Shown in pieces: positions 16,564-24,013 of a stretch of DNA of 64,000 nt. A program made the position numbers and the translations under genes. The notes beneath the pieces were generated by a model. The model did not search any database. It was given only the letters and a program-made list of their open reading frames with translations, and was not told where the DNA came from. The DNA lies in contig NZ_JAYXHS010000001.1 in NCBI RefSeq assembly GCF_036017035.1, positions 930,001 to 994,000 of the forward strand, given 5' to 3'. Numbering within the stretch: position 1 is the stretch's first letter; each line of letters opens with the position of its first letter. The DNA comes from Viridibacterium silvisoli (lineage in GTDB: Bacteria > Pseudomonadota > Gammaproteobacteria > Burkholderiales > Rhodocyclaceae).

Positions 16564-17139
16564 ATGTCGATTCTCACCATTGCCTCCAGCCCCTCTGCCA
16601 GCTCGCGCTCGGCGCGCCTGCTGGGCCGTGCACGTGAGTCCCTGGCGGCGCATGGCATCGTCGGCGGACACCTCGACCTGCGCGACCTGTCGGCCGAAGC
16701 GCTGGTGCGTGCCAATGTGAATGAGCCCTCGATCGCAGCTGCCGTAAAGGCCGTTGCCGAAGCAGATGCCATCATCATCGCCACCCCGGTTTACAAGGCA
16801 GCCTACAGTGGCCTGCTGAAGATCTTCCTCGATCTGCTGCCGCAGGATGCACTCAGCGGCAAGCTGGTCCTGCCGATCGCCTCGGGCGGCAGCCTCGCAC
16901 ATGCCCTGGCGATCGACTACGCCCTGCGTCCCGTCCTCAGCTCGCTCAATGCGCACAACGTGCTGCCGGGCATCTTCGCGGTGGACAAGGAAATCGAAGT
17001 CCAGGGTGACGGCAGCCTGTTGCTGTCCCCCGCCCTGTTGTCGCGCCTCACCCTGCGCCTGGCCGACTTGCGGGCGCAGTTGCCGCATGCCGCCGAGCTG
17101 CAGCAGTTTGCACGTCTGCCGCAAGCACAGGCGGCCTGA
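16564..17139 (+). CDS. ssuE: NADPH-dependent FMN reductase SsuE
   Basis: 191 residues. SsuE supplies FMNH2 to the sulfonate monooxygenase SsuD. The start at 16564 (MSILTIASSPSASSRSARLL) has GAAAGGAA upstream. Flavodoxin-like fold motifs: the phosphate-binding SPSASSRS loop, ADAIIIATPVYKAAYSGLLKIFLDLL (typical of SsuE, including the tyrosine-containing loop), and LPIASGGSLAHALAIDYALRPVL. It is the first gene of the ssu operon, preceded by the shared sulfur box, and its product works directly with the ssuD product four genes on. Length and motifs match family members well. Confidence 0.93.
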   Translation: MSILTIASSPSASSRSARLLGRARESLAAHGIVGGHLDLRDLSAEALVRANVNEPSIAAAVKAVAEADAIIIATPVYKAAYSGLLKIFLDLLPQDALSGKLVLPIASGGSLAHALAIDYALRPVLSSLNAHNVLPGIFAVDKEIEVQGDGSLLLSPALLSRLTLRLADLRAQLPHAAELQQFARLPQAQAA

Positions 17140-17204
17140 TTCATCGCCCTCATCACACCATCACCCATCCAGAAACCTCGCACTTCGCATAAGGAGAATT
17201 GACC

Positions 17205-18182
17205 ATGTCCGCCATCAAATGGACCCGTCGCCAGCTCATCGGCGCCACAGCCGTACTGTTCGCCAGCGCATCGCTGCCAGCCTTCGCCGACTACAACCCG
17301 AAGCTGCTGCGCATCGGCTATCAGAAATCCGCCGCCACGCTGGTCTTGCTCAAGGGCAACGGCACGCTGGAAAAGAAGCTCGCGCCGCAAGGCATCGAAG
17401 TGAAGTGGGTGGAGTTCCCCGCTGGCCCGCAGCTGCTGGAAGGCCTCAACGTCGGCTCCATCGACTTCGGCTATGTCGGTGAAACGCCGCCCATCGTGGC
17501 GCAAGCTGCAGGTGCCAACTTCGTCTACGTCGGTTACGAGAAGCCAGCTCCGCAAGCCGAAGCCATCCTCGTGCCGAAGGATTCGCCTATCAAGACCGTG
17601 GCCGATCTGAAGGGCAAGAAAGTGGCTTTGAACAAGGGCTCGAACGTGCATTACCTGCTGGTCAAGGCACTCGAGAAAGCCGGCCTGAAGTACGCCGACG
17701 TCACCGTTAACTTCCTTACGCCGGCCGATGCACGTGCCGCTTTCGAGCGTGCTGCCATTGATGCCTGGGTCATCTGGGATCCCTTCACCGCTGCCGCTGA
17801 AAAGCAGACCGGCGCCCGCGTACTGACCAATGCCGTCGGCGTCGCCAACAACCACCAGTTCTTCCTCGCCGAGCGCGAGTTCGCCACCAAGCGTCCTGAC
17901 CTGACCAAGCTGCTGTTCGACGAAGTCAGCACGCAAGGCGCATGGGTCGAGAAGAACATCAAGGCCGCTGCCGCGCAGCTGTCGCCGATTCAGGGCCTGC
18001 CCGCCGAAGTCATCGAGCTGAGCCTGTCGCGTTACCCGCAAGGCGTGCATCCGCTCGAAGACTCGGTGCTCGACGCACAGCAGAAGATCGCCGATACCTT
18101 CGCCGAGCTGAAGCTGATCCCGGCACCGATCCGCGTCAAGGACGCCACGCTTGGCGCCAAGCGCCTCGCCGCCAATCCCTGA
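17205..18182 (+). CDS. ssuA: Aliphatic sulfonate ABC transporter substrate-binding protein SsuA
   Basis: 325 residues from ATG 17205 with AAGGAG 8 bases upstream. Periplasmic protein that captures alkanesulfonates for SsuBC. The N terminus (WTRRQLIGATAVLFASASLPAFADYN) has two arginines followed by a hydrophobic segment, so Tat export is possible rather than Sec. Family motifs: LRIGYQKSAATLVLLKGNG, VKWVEFPAGPQLLEGLNVGS, DFGYVGETPPIVAQAAG, VGYEKPAPQAEAILVP, ADARAAFERAAIDAWVIWDP. A second, diverged ssuA follows. Operon context with ssuE/D/C/B makes the assignment firm. Confidence 0.93.
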   Translation: MSAIKWTRRQLIGATAVLFASASLPAFADYNPKLLRIGYQKSAATLVLLKGNGTLEKKLAPQGIEVKWVEFPAGPQLLEGLNVGSIDFGYVGETPPIVAQAAGANFVYVGYEKPAPQAEAILVPKDSPIKTVADLKGKKVALNKGSNVHYLLVKALEKAGLKYADVTVNFLTPADARAAFERAAIDAWVIWDPFTAAAEKQTGARVLTNAVGVANNHQFFLAEREFATKRPDLTKLLFDEVSTQGAWVEKNIKAAAAQLSPIQGLPAEVIELSLSRYPQGVHPLEDSVLDAQQKIADTFAELKLIPAPIRVKDATLGAKRLAANP

Positions 18183-18208
18183 GAGTTGTTGCGCAGTTCT
18201 CGAACGTT

Positions 18209-18236
18209 CGTCATCCCGGCGGAAGCCGGAATGACG
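18209..18236. repeat. Short palindromic repeat (CGTCATCCCGG type) between two ssuA genes
   Basis: CGTCATCCCGGC and GCCGGAATGACG arms around a short loop. The same family occurs at 21295-21322 and partly at 59136-59158. Confidence 0.75.
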
Positions 18237-18264
18237 ATGGCTGAGTGAGAAAGGAGTGAATGTC

Positions 18265-19251
18265 ATGAGCATCATCCGTCGTATCCAGAACCTCGCTGTG
18301 TTGCTCACGGGCCTGCTCCTCTCCGCGCAATCAATGGCACAGGGCGCCCCGGCCGAGCTGCGGGTGGGCTACCAGAAGGGCACGATCAACCTGACCGTGC
18401 TCAAGGAGCGTGGCCTGCTCGAGCAACGCTTCAAGGGCGCAGCTGCGAGCGCAGCAACCCGGGTCACCTGGGTTGAGTTCGCCGCCGGGCCGCAACTGCT
18501 CGAAGCGCTCGCCGTCGGCAGCATCGACTTCGGCGCAACGGGCGACAGCCCGCCGGTGTTCGCACAAGCCGCTGGCAAGAACCTCGTATATGTCGGCTAT
18601 GAAGTACCCAAGCCCGACACCTCTGCCGTACTGGTGCCGGCTGACTCGCCGATCAAGTCGCTCGAGGACCTGAAGGGCAAGAAGATCGCCATGCAGAAGG
18701 GCTCCAGCGCGCACTTCCTGACAGTGCAGGCACTCAAGCGCGCCAAGCTGGCGTGGAGCGACATCCAGCCGATCTACCTCGCGCCGGCCGATGCCCGTGC
18801 TGCGTTCGAGCGCGGCAGTGTCGATGCCTGGAGCATCTGGGATCCGTATTACGCAGCAGTTGAGGAAAGCGGCAAGGTGCGCGTGCTCGCCACCAGCCGT
18901 GGCCTCTCCAACAACAACACTTTCTATCTCGCTTCATCGGCTTTCGCCGCACGCCACGGCAGCACGCTGATCGACGTTTTCGAAGAGCTGACGCAAGCCG
19001 AGAAGTACGTCCAGAACAACCGGGTCGAGGCCGTGCAACTGCTCACCAAGGCCTTCGGCCTGGAGCAGAAGGTCATCGAGCGCGTGCTGGCCCGCCGCCC
19101 TCTCGGCGCGGTGAAGCCCATCAATGCCGATGTGCTGCTCGACCAGCAACAGGTGGCGGATGCCTTCTTCCAGCTCGGGCTGATCCCCGCAGCCGTGAAG
19201 GTGGCCGACATCGTGTGGAAACCGACGGCCAATGATCTGGCGCGCCGCTGA
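18265..19251 (+). CDS. Second sulfonate-type substrate-binding protein (SsuA paralogue)
   Basis: 328 residues from ATG 18265 with AAAGGAG 8 bases upstream. It has a plain Sec signal (LAVLLTGLLLSAQSMAQG), unlike the twin-arginine-like leader of the gene before it. Matching motifs show common origin: LRVGYQKGTINLTVLKERG, VTWVEFAAGPQLLEALAVGS, DFGATGDSPPVFAQAAG, VGYEVPKPDTSAVLVP, ADARAAFERGSVDAWSIWDP. Ligand-contact regions differ (GATGDS against GYVGET), so it probably binds a different sulfonate or taurine-like compound and shares the SsuBC transporter. It lies between ssuA and ssuD in the same operon. Confidence 0.9.
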   Translation: MSIIRRIQNLAVLLTGLLLSAQSMAQGAPAELRVGYQKGTINLTVLKERGLLEQRFKGAAASAATRVTWVEFAAGPQLLEALAVGSIDFGATGDSPPVFAQAAGKNLVYVGYEVPKPDTSAVLVPADSPIKSLEDLKGKKIAMQKGSSAHFLTVQALKRAKLAWSDIQPIYLAPADARAAFERGSVDAWSIWDPYYAAVEESGKVRVLATSRGLSNNNTFYLASSAFAARHGSTLIDVFEELTQAEKYVQNNRVEAVQLLTKAFGLEQKVIERVLARRPLGAVKPINADVLLDQQQVADAFFQLGLIPAAVKVADIVWKPTANDLARR

Positions 19252-19287
19252 GCTGCGCCGCCACGAAGACAACAAGGACACAGCATC

Positions 19288-20475
19288 ATGAAAGTACTCT
19301 GGTTCCTCCCCACCCACGGCGACAGCCGCTACCTCGGCACCAGCGATGGCGCACGCGAGGTCAGCTACGACTACCTGCGCCAGATCGCACAGGCCGCTGA
19401 CAACCTTGGCTACTACGGCGTGCTCACGCCCGTCGGCCGCTCCTGCGAAGACCCGTGGGTCGTCACGTCCAGCCTGATCGGTGCGACCAAGAACCTGCGC
19501 TTCCTCGTCGCCCTGCGTCCGGGCCTCATCCAGCCGAGTCTCGGCGCACGTACCGCAGCGACTTTCGATCGCCTTTCCGGCGGCCGTCTGCTGATCAATC
19601 TCGTCACCGGTGGCGACCCCAACGAGCTGGCGGGCGACGGTGTCTTCACCTCGCATGCCGAGCGCTACGAAGCGTCCGAGGAGTTCATCCGCATCTGGCG
19701 CGAGATCAATACCCGCAGCCACGCCGGCGAGCCGCTCGACTTCGAGGGCAAGCATCTGTCGGTGAAGGGCGCCAAGCTGCTCTACCCGCCTATCCAGAAC
19801 CCCTATCCACCGGTGTGGTTCGGAGGTTCCTCGGATGCCGCGCACGATCTGGCCGCCGAGCATGCCGATACCTACCTGACCTGGGGTGAGCCGCCTGCAG
19901 AGGTCGCGAAGAAGGTCGCCGATGTGAAGGCGCGCGCCGCCAAGCGTGGCCGCAAGATCACGGCCGGGGTGCGCCTGCACGTCATCGTGCGCGACACGGA
20001 AGAGAAGGCCTGGGCTGCGGCAGAAGAACTGATCAGCCGCCTCGACGACGAGACAGTGGGCCGTGCGCAATCGGCATTCGCCAAGATGGATTCGGAAGGC
20101 CAGCGCCGCATGGCCGCGCTGCACGCCGGTGGCGTAAAGCGCTCGCGCGCCGATCTGGAGATCAGCCCCAACCTGTGGGCCGGTGTCGGCCTCGTGCGCG
20201 GTGGTGCCGGTACGGCGCTCGTCGGTAGCCCCGAGCAGGTCGCGGCCAAGCTGAAGGAATACGCCGACGTCGGCGCCGACACCTTCATCCTGTCCGGCTA
20301 CCCGCATCTGGAAGAGGCCTACCGTTTCGCCGAGCTGGTGTTCCCGCTACTGCCACTCGAACACGGCGCCAATGACAAGCTGCCGGGCCAGAAGCTGACC
20401 GGCCCGTTCGGCGAAGTCATTGGTAACCACTTCGTGCCCAAGCATTCCGAGCCGAAGCAGGCCGCCGCGAGCTGA
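19288..20475 (+). CDS. ssuD: FMNH2-dependent alkanesulfonate monooxygenase SsuD
   Basis: 395 residues against about 380 in well-known family members; the extra length is a short C-terminal tail. SsuD cleaves alkanesulfonates to aldehyde and sulfite using FMNH2 from SsuE and O2. Motifs of the luciferase-like TIM barrel: LWFLPTHGDSRYLGTSDGAR, LTPVGRSCEDPWVVTSSL, whose Cys is the active-site cysteine region, LINLVTGGDPNELAGDGVF, YPPVWFGGSSDAAHDLAAEH, GVRLHVIVRDTEEKAW (catalytic Arg and His), and ALVGSPEQVAAKLKEYADVG. Released sulfite feeds cysteine synthesis. Located centrally in the operon, 2 bases before ssuC. Confidence 0.96.
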   Translation: MKVLWFLPTHGDSRYLGTSDGAREVSYDYLRQIAQAADNLGYYGVLTPVGRSCEDPWVVTSSLIGATKNLRFLVALRPGLIQPSLGARTAATFDRLSGGRLLINLVTGGDPNELAGDGVFTSHAERYEASEEFIRIWREINTRSHAGEPLDFEGKHLSVKGAKLLYPPIQNPYPPVWFGGSSDAAHDLAAEHADTYLTWGEPPAEVAKKVADVKARAAKRGRKITAGVRLHVIVRDTEEKAWAAAEELISRLDDETVGRAQSAFAKMDSEGQRRMAALHAGGVKRSRADLEISPNLWAGVGLVRGGAGTALVGSPEQVAAKLKEYADVGADTFILSGYPHLEEAYRFAELVFPLLPLEHGANDKLPGQKLTGPFGEVIGNHFVPKHSEPKQAAAS

Positions 20476-20477
20476 TC

Positions 20478-21266
20478 ATGAGTGCAACCGTGCAGAAACA
20501 ATCGACACTTGCTCGCCGCGTGCTGCCCTGGGTGCTGCCCGTCTTGCTGCTCGTGGTGTGGGAGCTGTCGGCACGTGTTGGCTGGCTGTCCAGCCGCGTG
20601 CTGCCGGAGCCGGGTGCCATCTTCAAGTCGGGCTGGCTCCTGCTCAAGTCGGGCGAGCTGCATCACCACGTGCTGGTGAGCACTCAGCGCGCCCTCACCG
20701 GCCTCGCCATCGGTGGCGGTGCCGGGCTTTTGCTGGGGCTCATCACCGGCACCTTCAAGCGCGCCGAGACGGCACTCGACACGACGCTGCAGATGGTGCG
20801 CAACATCCCGCCGCTGGCGCTGATCCCGCTCGTCATCCTGTGGTTCGGTATCGACGAGAGCGCGAAGATCTTCATCGTCTCCATCGGTGTTTTCTTCCCG
20901 CTGTATCTCAATACCTATCACGGCATCCGCTCGGTGGACCCGGCGCTGATCGAGATGGCCCGCAGTTACGGCGTGACCGGCTGGCGCCTGTATCGCGATG
21001 TCATCTTCCCCGGCGCGCTCGCCTCCATCCTCGTCGGCCTGCGCTTCGCACTGGGCCTGATGTGGGTGCTGCTGATCGTCTCGGAGACCATCTCCGCGAC
21101 CGAGGGCATCGGCTACATGACCATGAATGCGCGTGAGTTCCTGCGCACCGACATCGTGCTCGTCGGCATCCTGCTGTACGCCTTGCTCGGCAAGCTGGCA
21201 GATGTCATTGCGCGCGGTCTTGAACGCTTCTGGCTGCGCTGGAACCCCAACTATGCAAGTGCGTAA
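20478..21266 (+). CDS. ssuC: Aliphatic sulfonate ABC transporter permease SsuC
   Basis: 262 residues, normal length. Inner-membrane permease with about six membrane segments; the first is at LPWVLPVLLLVVWELSARVG. The cytoplasmic EAA-like loop that docks the ATPase is visible (IEMARSYGVTGWRLYRDVIF followed by PGALASILVGLRFALGL), as is ETISATEGIGYMTMNAREFL near the end. It forms the transport channel with SsuB. It begins 2 bases after ssuD and is followed by a palindromic repeat before ssuB. Confidence 0.95.
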   Translation: MSATVQKQSTLARRVLPWVLPVLLLVVWELSARVGWLSSRVLPEPGAIFKSGWLLLKSGELHHHVLVSTQRALTGLAIGGGAGLLLGLITGTFKRAETALDTTLQMVRNIPPLALIPLVILWFGIDESAKIFIVSIGVFFPLYLNTYHGIRSVDPALIEMARSYGVTGWRLYRDVIFPGALASILVGLRFALGLMWVLLIVSETISATEGIGYMTMNAREFLRTDIVLVGILLYALLGKLADVIARGLERFWLRWNPNYASA

Positions 21267-21294
21267 GCGCCTGCCGAGCCGCCGTACCCCATTG

Positions 21295-21322
21295 CGTCAT
21301 TCCCGCGAGAGCGGGAATGACG
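21295..21322. repeat. Short palindromic repeat (CGTCATTCCCGC type) between ssuC and ssuB
   Basis: CGTCATTCCCGC and GCGGGAATGACG arms with a 4-base loop, a perfect palindrome. Same family as 18209-18236. Confidence 0.85.
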
Positions 21323-21342
21323 GGTAAGAAAGAGTCTTGACC

Positions 21343-22182
21343 ATGCAGATAAATCCAGAAGAAAACAGCGCAGTGGCCAGCAGTGCCTTCGGCATCGCGC
21401 TTTCAGTACGCGGCGTACACAAGCGCTACGGCGAACGCGAGGTGCTCAAGGGCATCAATCTCGACATCAAGCCGGGCGAGTTCGTCGCCATCGTCGGTCG
21501 CAGCGGCTGCGGCAAGAGCACGCTGCTGCGCCTGATCGCAGGTCTCGAATCCGGCCAGGAAGGACAGCTCCTCTACGACGGCAGTGCCACGGACAACCGC
21601 GATGCCACGCGCATCATGTTCCAGGACTCGCGCCTGCTGCCGTGGAAGCGCGTCGGTGACAATGTCGCGCTGGGCCTGCCGCCGCATGAGTACATCAATG
21701 CCGAGTACGTGCTCGGCCAGGTCGGGCTGCGTGACCGCCGCAACGAATGGCCTGCACGCCTCTCCGGCGGCCAGCGCCAGCGCGTCGCACTGGCTCGCGC
21801 CCTGGTGCACAAGCCACGCCTGCTGCTGCTCGATGAGCCGCTCGGCGCGCTCGACGCGCTGACGCGTATCGAGATGCACACCCTGATCGAATCGCTGTGG
21901 CGCGAGAGCGGCTTCACGGCGCTGCTGGTCACGCACGATGTCAGCGAAGCCATCGTGCTTGCCGACCGCGTGGTGCTGATCGACGAAGGCCGCATCACGC
22001 TGGACGAGCGCATCGACCTGCCACGCCCGCGCAATCGCGGCAGCGCGGCTTTCGCGGCGCTCGAAGAACGCGTGCTGCGTCGAGTGCTGCAACAAGCCCC
22101 TAACGAAACCAACCCCGAGACCGAACAGACCGGCGATGTGTCCCTGCATCGCACGGTGGACCAGGTCCGCTGGGCCGTTTGA
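21343..22182 (+). CDS. ssuB: Aliphatic sulfonate ABC transporter ATP-binding protein SsuB
   Basis: 279 residues from ATG 21343. Supplies energy to SsuC. Walker A (GRSGCGKST), Q loop (IMFQDSRLLPWKRVGDNV), ABC signature (LSGGQRQR), Walker B (LLLLDEPLGALD) and the switch His (THDVSEA) are all present, with the SsuB-style sequence after the Q loop. The long N-terminal lead and a C-terminal tail (NETNPETEQTGDVSLHRTV) extend it slightly. It sits after ssuC across a palindromic repeat and before ssuF. Firm assignment by sequence and context. Confidence 0.94.
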   Translation: MQINPEENSAVASSAFGIALSVRGVHKRYGEREVLKGINLDIKPGEFVAIVGRSGCGKSTLLRLIAGLESGQEGQLLYDGSATDNRDATRIMFQDSRLLPWKRVGDNVALGLPPHEYINAEYVLGQVGLRDRRNEWPARLSGGQRQRVALARALVHKPRLLLLDEPLGALDALTRIEMHTLIESLWRESGFTALLVTHDVSEAIVLADRVVLIDEGRITLDERIDLPRPRNRGSAAFAALEERVLRRVLQQAPNETNPETEQTGDVSLHRTVDQVRWAV

Positions 22183-22225
22183 TTTTTTTACTCACCTCCC
22201 CCGAACCACAAAAGGAAACCAAGTC

Positions 22226-22441
22226 ATGAGCATCCAGGCCATCAACGTACGTAACCAGTTCCGCGGCACCATCAAGGAAATCATCCGTGGCGACGTCGTC
22301 AGCGAGATCGATGTGCAGACCCCGTCCGGCATCGTCACCTCCGTCATCACCACGCGCTCGGTAGACAACCTCGGCCTCAAGGTCGGCACCGAAGTCGTCG
22401 CGCTGGTGAAGTCCACCGAAGTGTCGATTGCAACTATCTGA
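22226..22441 (+). CDS. ssuF: Mop-like TOBE-domain molybdopterin-binding protein SsuF
   Basis: 71 residues, a single TOBE/Mop domain: MSIQAINVRNQFRGTIKEII, then VVSEIDVQTPSGIVTSVITT and LKVGTEVVALVKSTEVSIATI. The start at 22226 has AAAAGGAAA upstream. In Pseudomonas the ssu operon ends with ssuF, a small molybdopterin-binding protein needed for growth on sulfonates; the gene order here (E-A-A-D-C-B-F) matches. Small Mop proteins bind oxyanions such as molybdate, so it may chaperone an oxyanion or be a regulator; its precise role is not settled. Family and context are clear. Confidence 0.85.
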   Translation: MSIQAINVRNQFRGTIKEIIRGDVVSEIDVQTPSGIVTSVITTRSVDNLGLKVGTEVVALVKSTEVSIATI

Positions 22442-22443
22442 AC

Positions 22444-22475
22444 GAGACCACCGGGAGTTTTCCCGGTACTGTCTC
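22444..22475 (+). terminator. Strong hairpin after ssuF
   Basis: Nested arms GAGAC/GTCTC and ACCGGGA/TCCCGGT with a 4-base loop, starting 2 bases past the ssuF stop. It lacks a T run, so it may be an attenuator or RNA-stabilising hairpin. Confidence 0.5.
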
Positions 22476-22506
22476 AAGCTTCCTCAGCAGCAGAAGGGCT
22501 CCGCAC

Positions 22507-23181
22507 ATGAGCACCGTCCTGATCGTTCCCGGCCTGCATGGCAGCGGCCCCGCGCACTGGCAAACCTGGCTTGAAGGTCAGGTGCCGGATTGTGTACGTG
22601 TCGAACAGAGCGACTGGAGCACGCCACAGATCGCACGCTGGGCTGGCGCAGTGCGCCAGCAGCTCGACCGTGCCAAGGGACACGTGTGGATCGTGGCACA
22701 CAGCTTCGGCTGCCTCGCCGCGGCCCACGCCGCGTGGGACTACCGCGATCGCATCGCCGGTGCCATGTTCGTCGCGCCCGCCGACCCCGAGAAGTTCGAG
22801 GTGACGAACATCATCCCGACGGAGCACCTCGGCTTCCCGAGCGTGGTCGTCTCGAGCACCAACGACCCGTGGGTGCGGCTGATGCGCGCCGCCTGGCTGG
22901 CCGATTGCTGGGGTAGCCACTTCATCAATATCGGTGCCGCCGGACACATCAACACCGACGCAGGTTTCGGCCCGTGGCCGGAGGGCCTGCTCATTTTCGA
23001 ACGACTGCGCCGCGCGCAGGACGATCTGCCTCTGGGCCAGTTCGGCGGTGGCGGTGGCGAGCGCCGTCGCGGCACGGGTAAGGCCGGTAGCGGCAGCAGC
23101 AGCGGCCGCCGGGACGCACTCGCCCGCCGCATGCAAGCTTTCAGAGCGGGCCTTGATGACGACTACAGGATCGCGGTGTGA
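22507..23181 (+). CDS. RBBP9/YdeN-family alpha/beta hydrolase
   Basis: 224 residues. Small serine hydrolases with a compact alpha/beta fold; physiological substrates are mostly unknown. The triad is visible: Ser in VAHSFGCLAA, Asp in VSSTNDPWV, His in GAAGHINTDAGFG, plus VLIVPGLHGSGPAHWQTWLE at the start. The last 45 residues are unusual for this family: a Gly/Ser/Arg-rich segment (FGGGGGERRRGTGKAGSGSS) then a charged tail. It sits between ssuF and the encapsulin cluster, after a hairpin, and before the sulfur box at 23232, so it may be read through from ssu. A link to sulfonate or thioester chemistry is only suggested by position. Confidence 0.85.
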   Translation: MSTVLIVPGLHGSGPAHWQTWLEGQVPDCVRVEQSDWSTPQIARWAGAVRQQLDRAKGHVWIVAHSFGCLAAAHAAWDYRDRIAGAMFVAPADPEKFEVTNIIPTEHLGFPSVVVSSTNDPWVRLMRAAWLADCWGSHFINIGAAGHINTDAGFGPWPEGLLIFERLRRAQDDLPLGQFGGGGGERRRGTGKAGSGSSSGRRDALARRMQAFRAGLDDDYRIAV

Positions 23182-23231
23182 GCGCTCGCGTCGACACGCG
23201 CCTGTCATCGCATCCTTTTGCACAATTACAG

Positions 23232-23256
23232 ATAACCAGCCAAGTTTTTATTCGTT
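23232..23256 (+). promoter_or_regulatory. Sulfur-regulon box (CysB-like) before the encapsulin cluster
   Basis: Starts ATAACCAGCCAAG and continues TTTTTATTCGTT. The second half differs at one base from the box at 12803 (TTTTTCTTCGTT). It ends 59 bases before the rhodanese start. Confidence 0.5.
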
Positions 23257-23315
23257 TTAGGTGTAAGCACGAAGCCGTAATCTGCAAGCTCGCAATCTGA
23301 TTACGGAGACACGCG

Positions 23316-23843
23316 ATGTCCGCGATCCACACCGAAACCGCGCCTGCATCGACAGGCCTCGCTGCCGCCGGCAGCGCTCCTGCAGCCGTCTTGTCTGCCC
23401 CCTCATCCGAAGCCCTCGAACAGGCCCGCCAACAAGCGAACGAGCTCAACCTGCCGTATGCCGGCGGTGTTTCGCCGCGCGATGCCTGGGCGCTGCTCTC
23501 GTCGGGTGCGGCCGTGCTGGTCGATGTGCGCTCCGCCGAAGAACGCAAGTTCGTTGGCCACGTCCCCGGTTCCACTCACGTTGCCTGGGCGACCGGCACG
23601 GCGCTCACGCGCAATCCACGTTTCACGCGCGAGCTCGAAGCCAAGGTCAAGAAGGATCAGGTCGTGCTGTTGTTGTGCCGCAGTGGCAAGCGCTCTGCGC
23701 TCGCGGCGGAAGCAGCGGCCAAGGCCGGTTTCAGCAACGCCTTCAATGTGCTCGAAGGTTTTGAAGGCGAGATCAACGCCCAGCAGCAGCGCGGCTCGAG
23801 CGATGGCTGGCGTCATCACGGCCTGCCATGGGTGCAGGACTAG
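23316..23843 (+). CDS. Rhodanese-like sulfurtransferase of the encapsulin cluster
   Basis: 175 residues. Rhodaneses carry sulfur as a persulfide on an active-site cysteine and pass it to acceptors. A low-complexity Ala/Ser/Pro-rich lead of about 45 residues precedes one rhodanese domain: VSPRDAWALLSSGAAVLVDVRSAEERKFVGHVPGSTHV, then the active-site loop LLCRSGKRSALAA with the catalytic Cys. The N-terminal lead is not a signal peptide. Rhodaneses are common partners of family 2A encapsulins, where they may move sulfur in or out of the compartment (inference). The start at 23316 has GGAG upstream. A single copy of the sulfur box lies ahead, so it probably begins the cluster. Confidence 0.88.
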   Translation: MSAIHTETAPASTGLAAAGSAPAAVLSAPSSEALEQARQQANELNLPYAGGVSPRDAWALLSSGAAVLVDVRSAEERKFVGHVPGSTHVAWATGTALTRNPRFTRELEAKVKKDQVVLLLCRSGKRSALAAEAAAKAGFSNAFNVLEGFEGEINAQQQRGSSDGWRHHGLPWVQD

Positions 23844-24013
23844 GCGTCTGCTGGTGATTGCCATTGCGATCACTGTCGCGATCAACATGACGAGCAGATC
23901 GTCATTCGCAGTACCGCAGGCATGGCCTGCCGGGGACTGACCTGCGCGTCGACGACGGCAGTACCCGCACAGCAATACGGTAAAGACAGCACAAAGGCAC
24001 AGGGAGAAGCGGC

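Noticed and set aside
23844..24013. Direct repeat GCGATCA in the rhodanese-acetyltransferase gap as a regulator site
   Set aside because: Two 7-base copies in a G+C-rich stretch are easily due to chance, and no promoter is evident.
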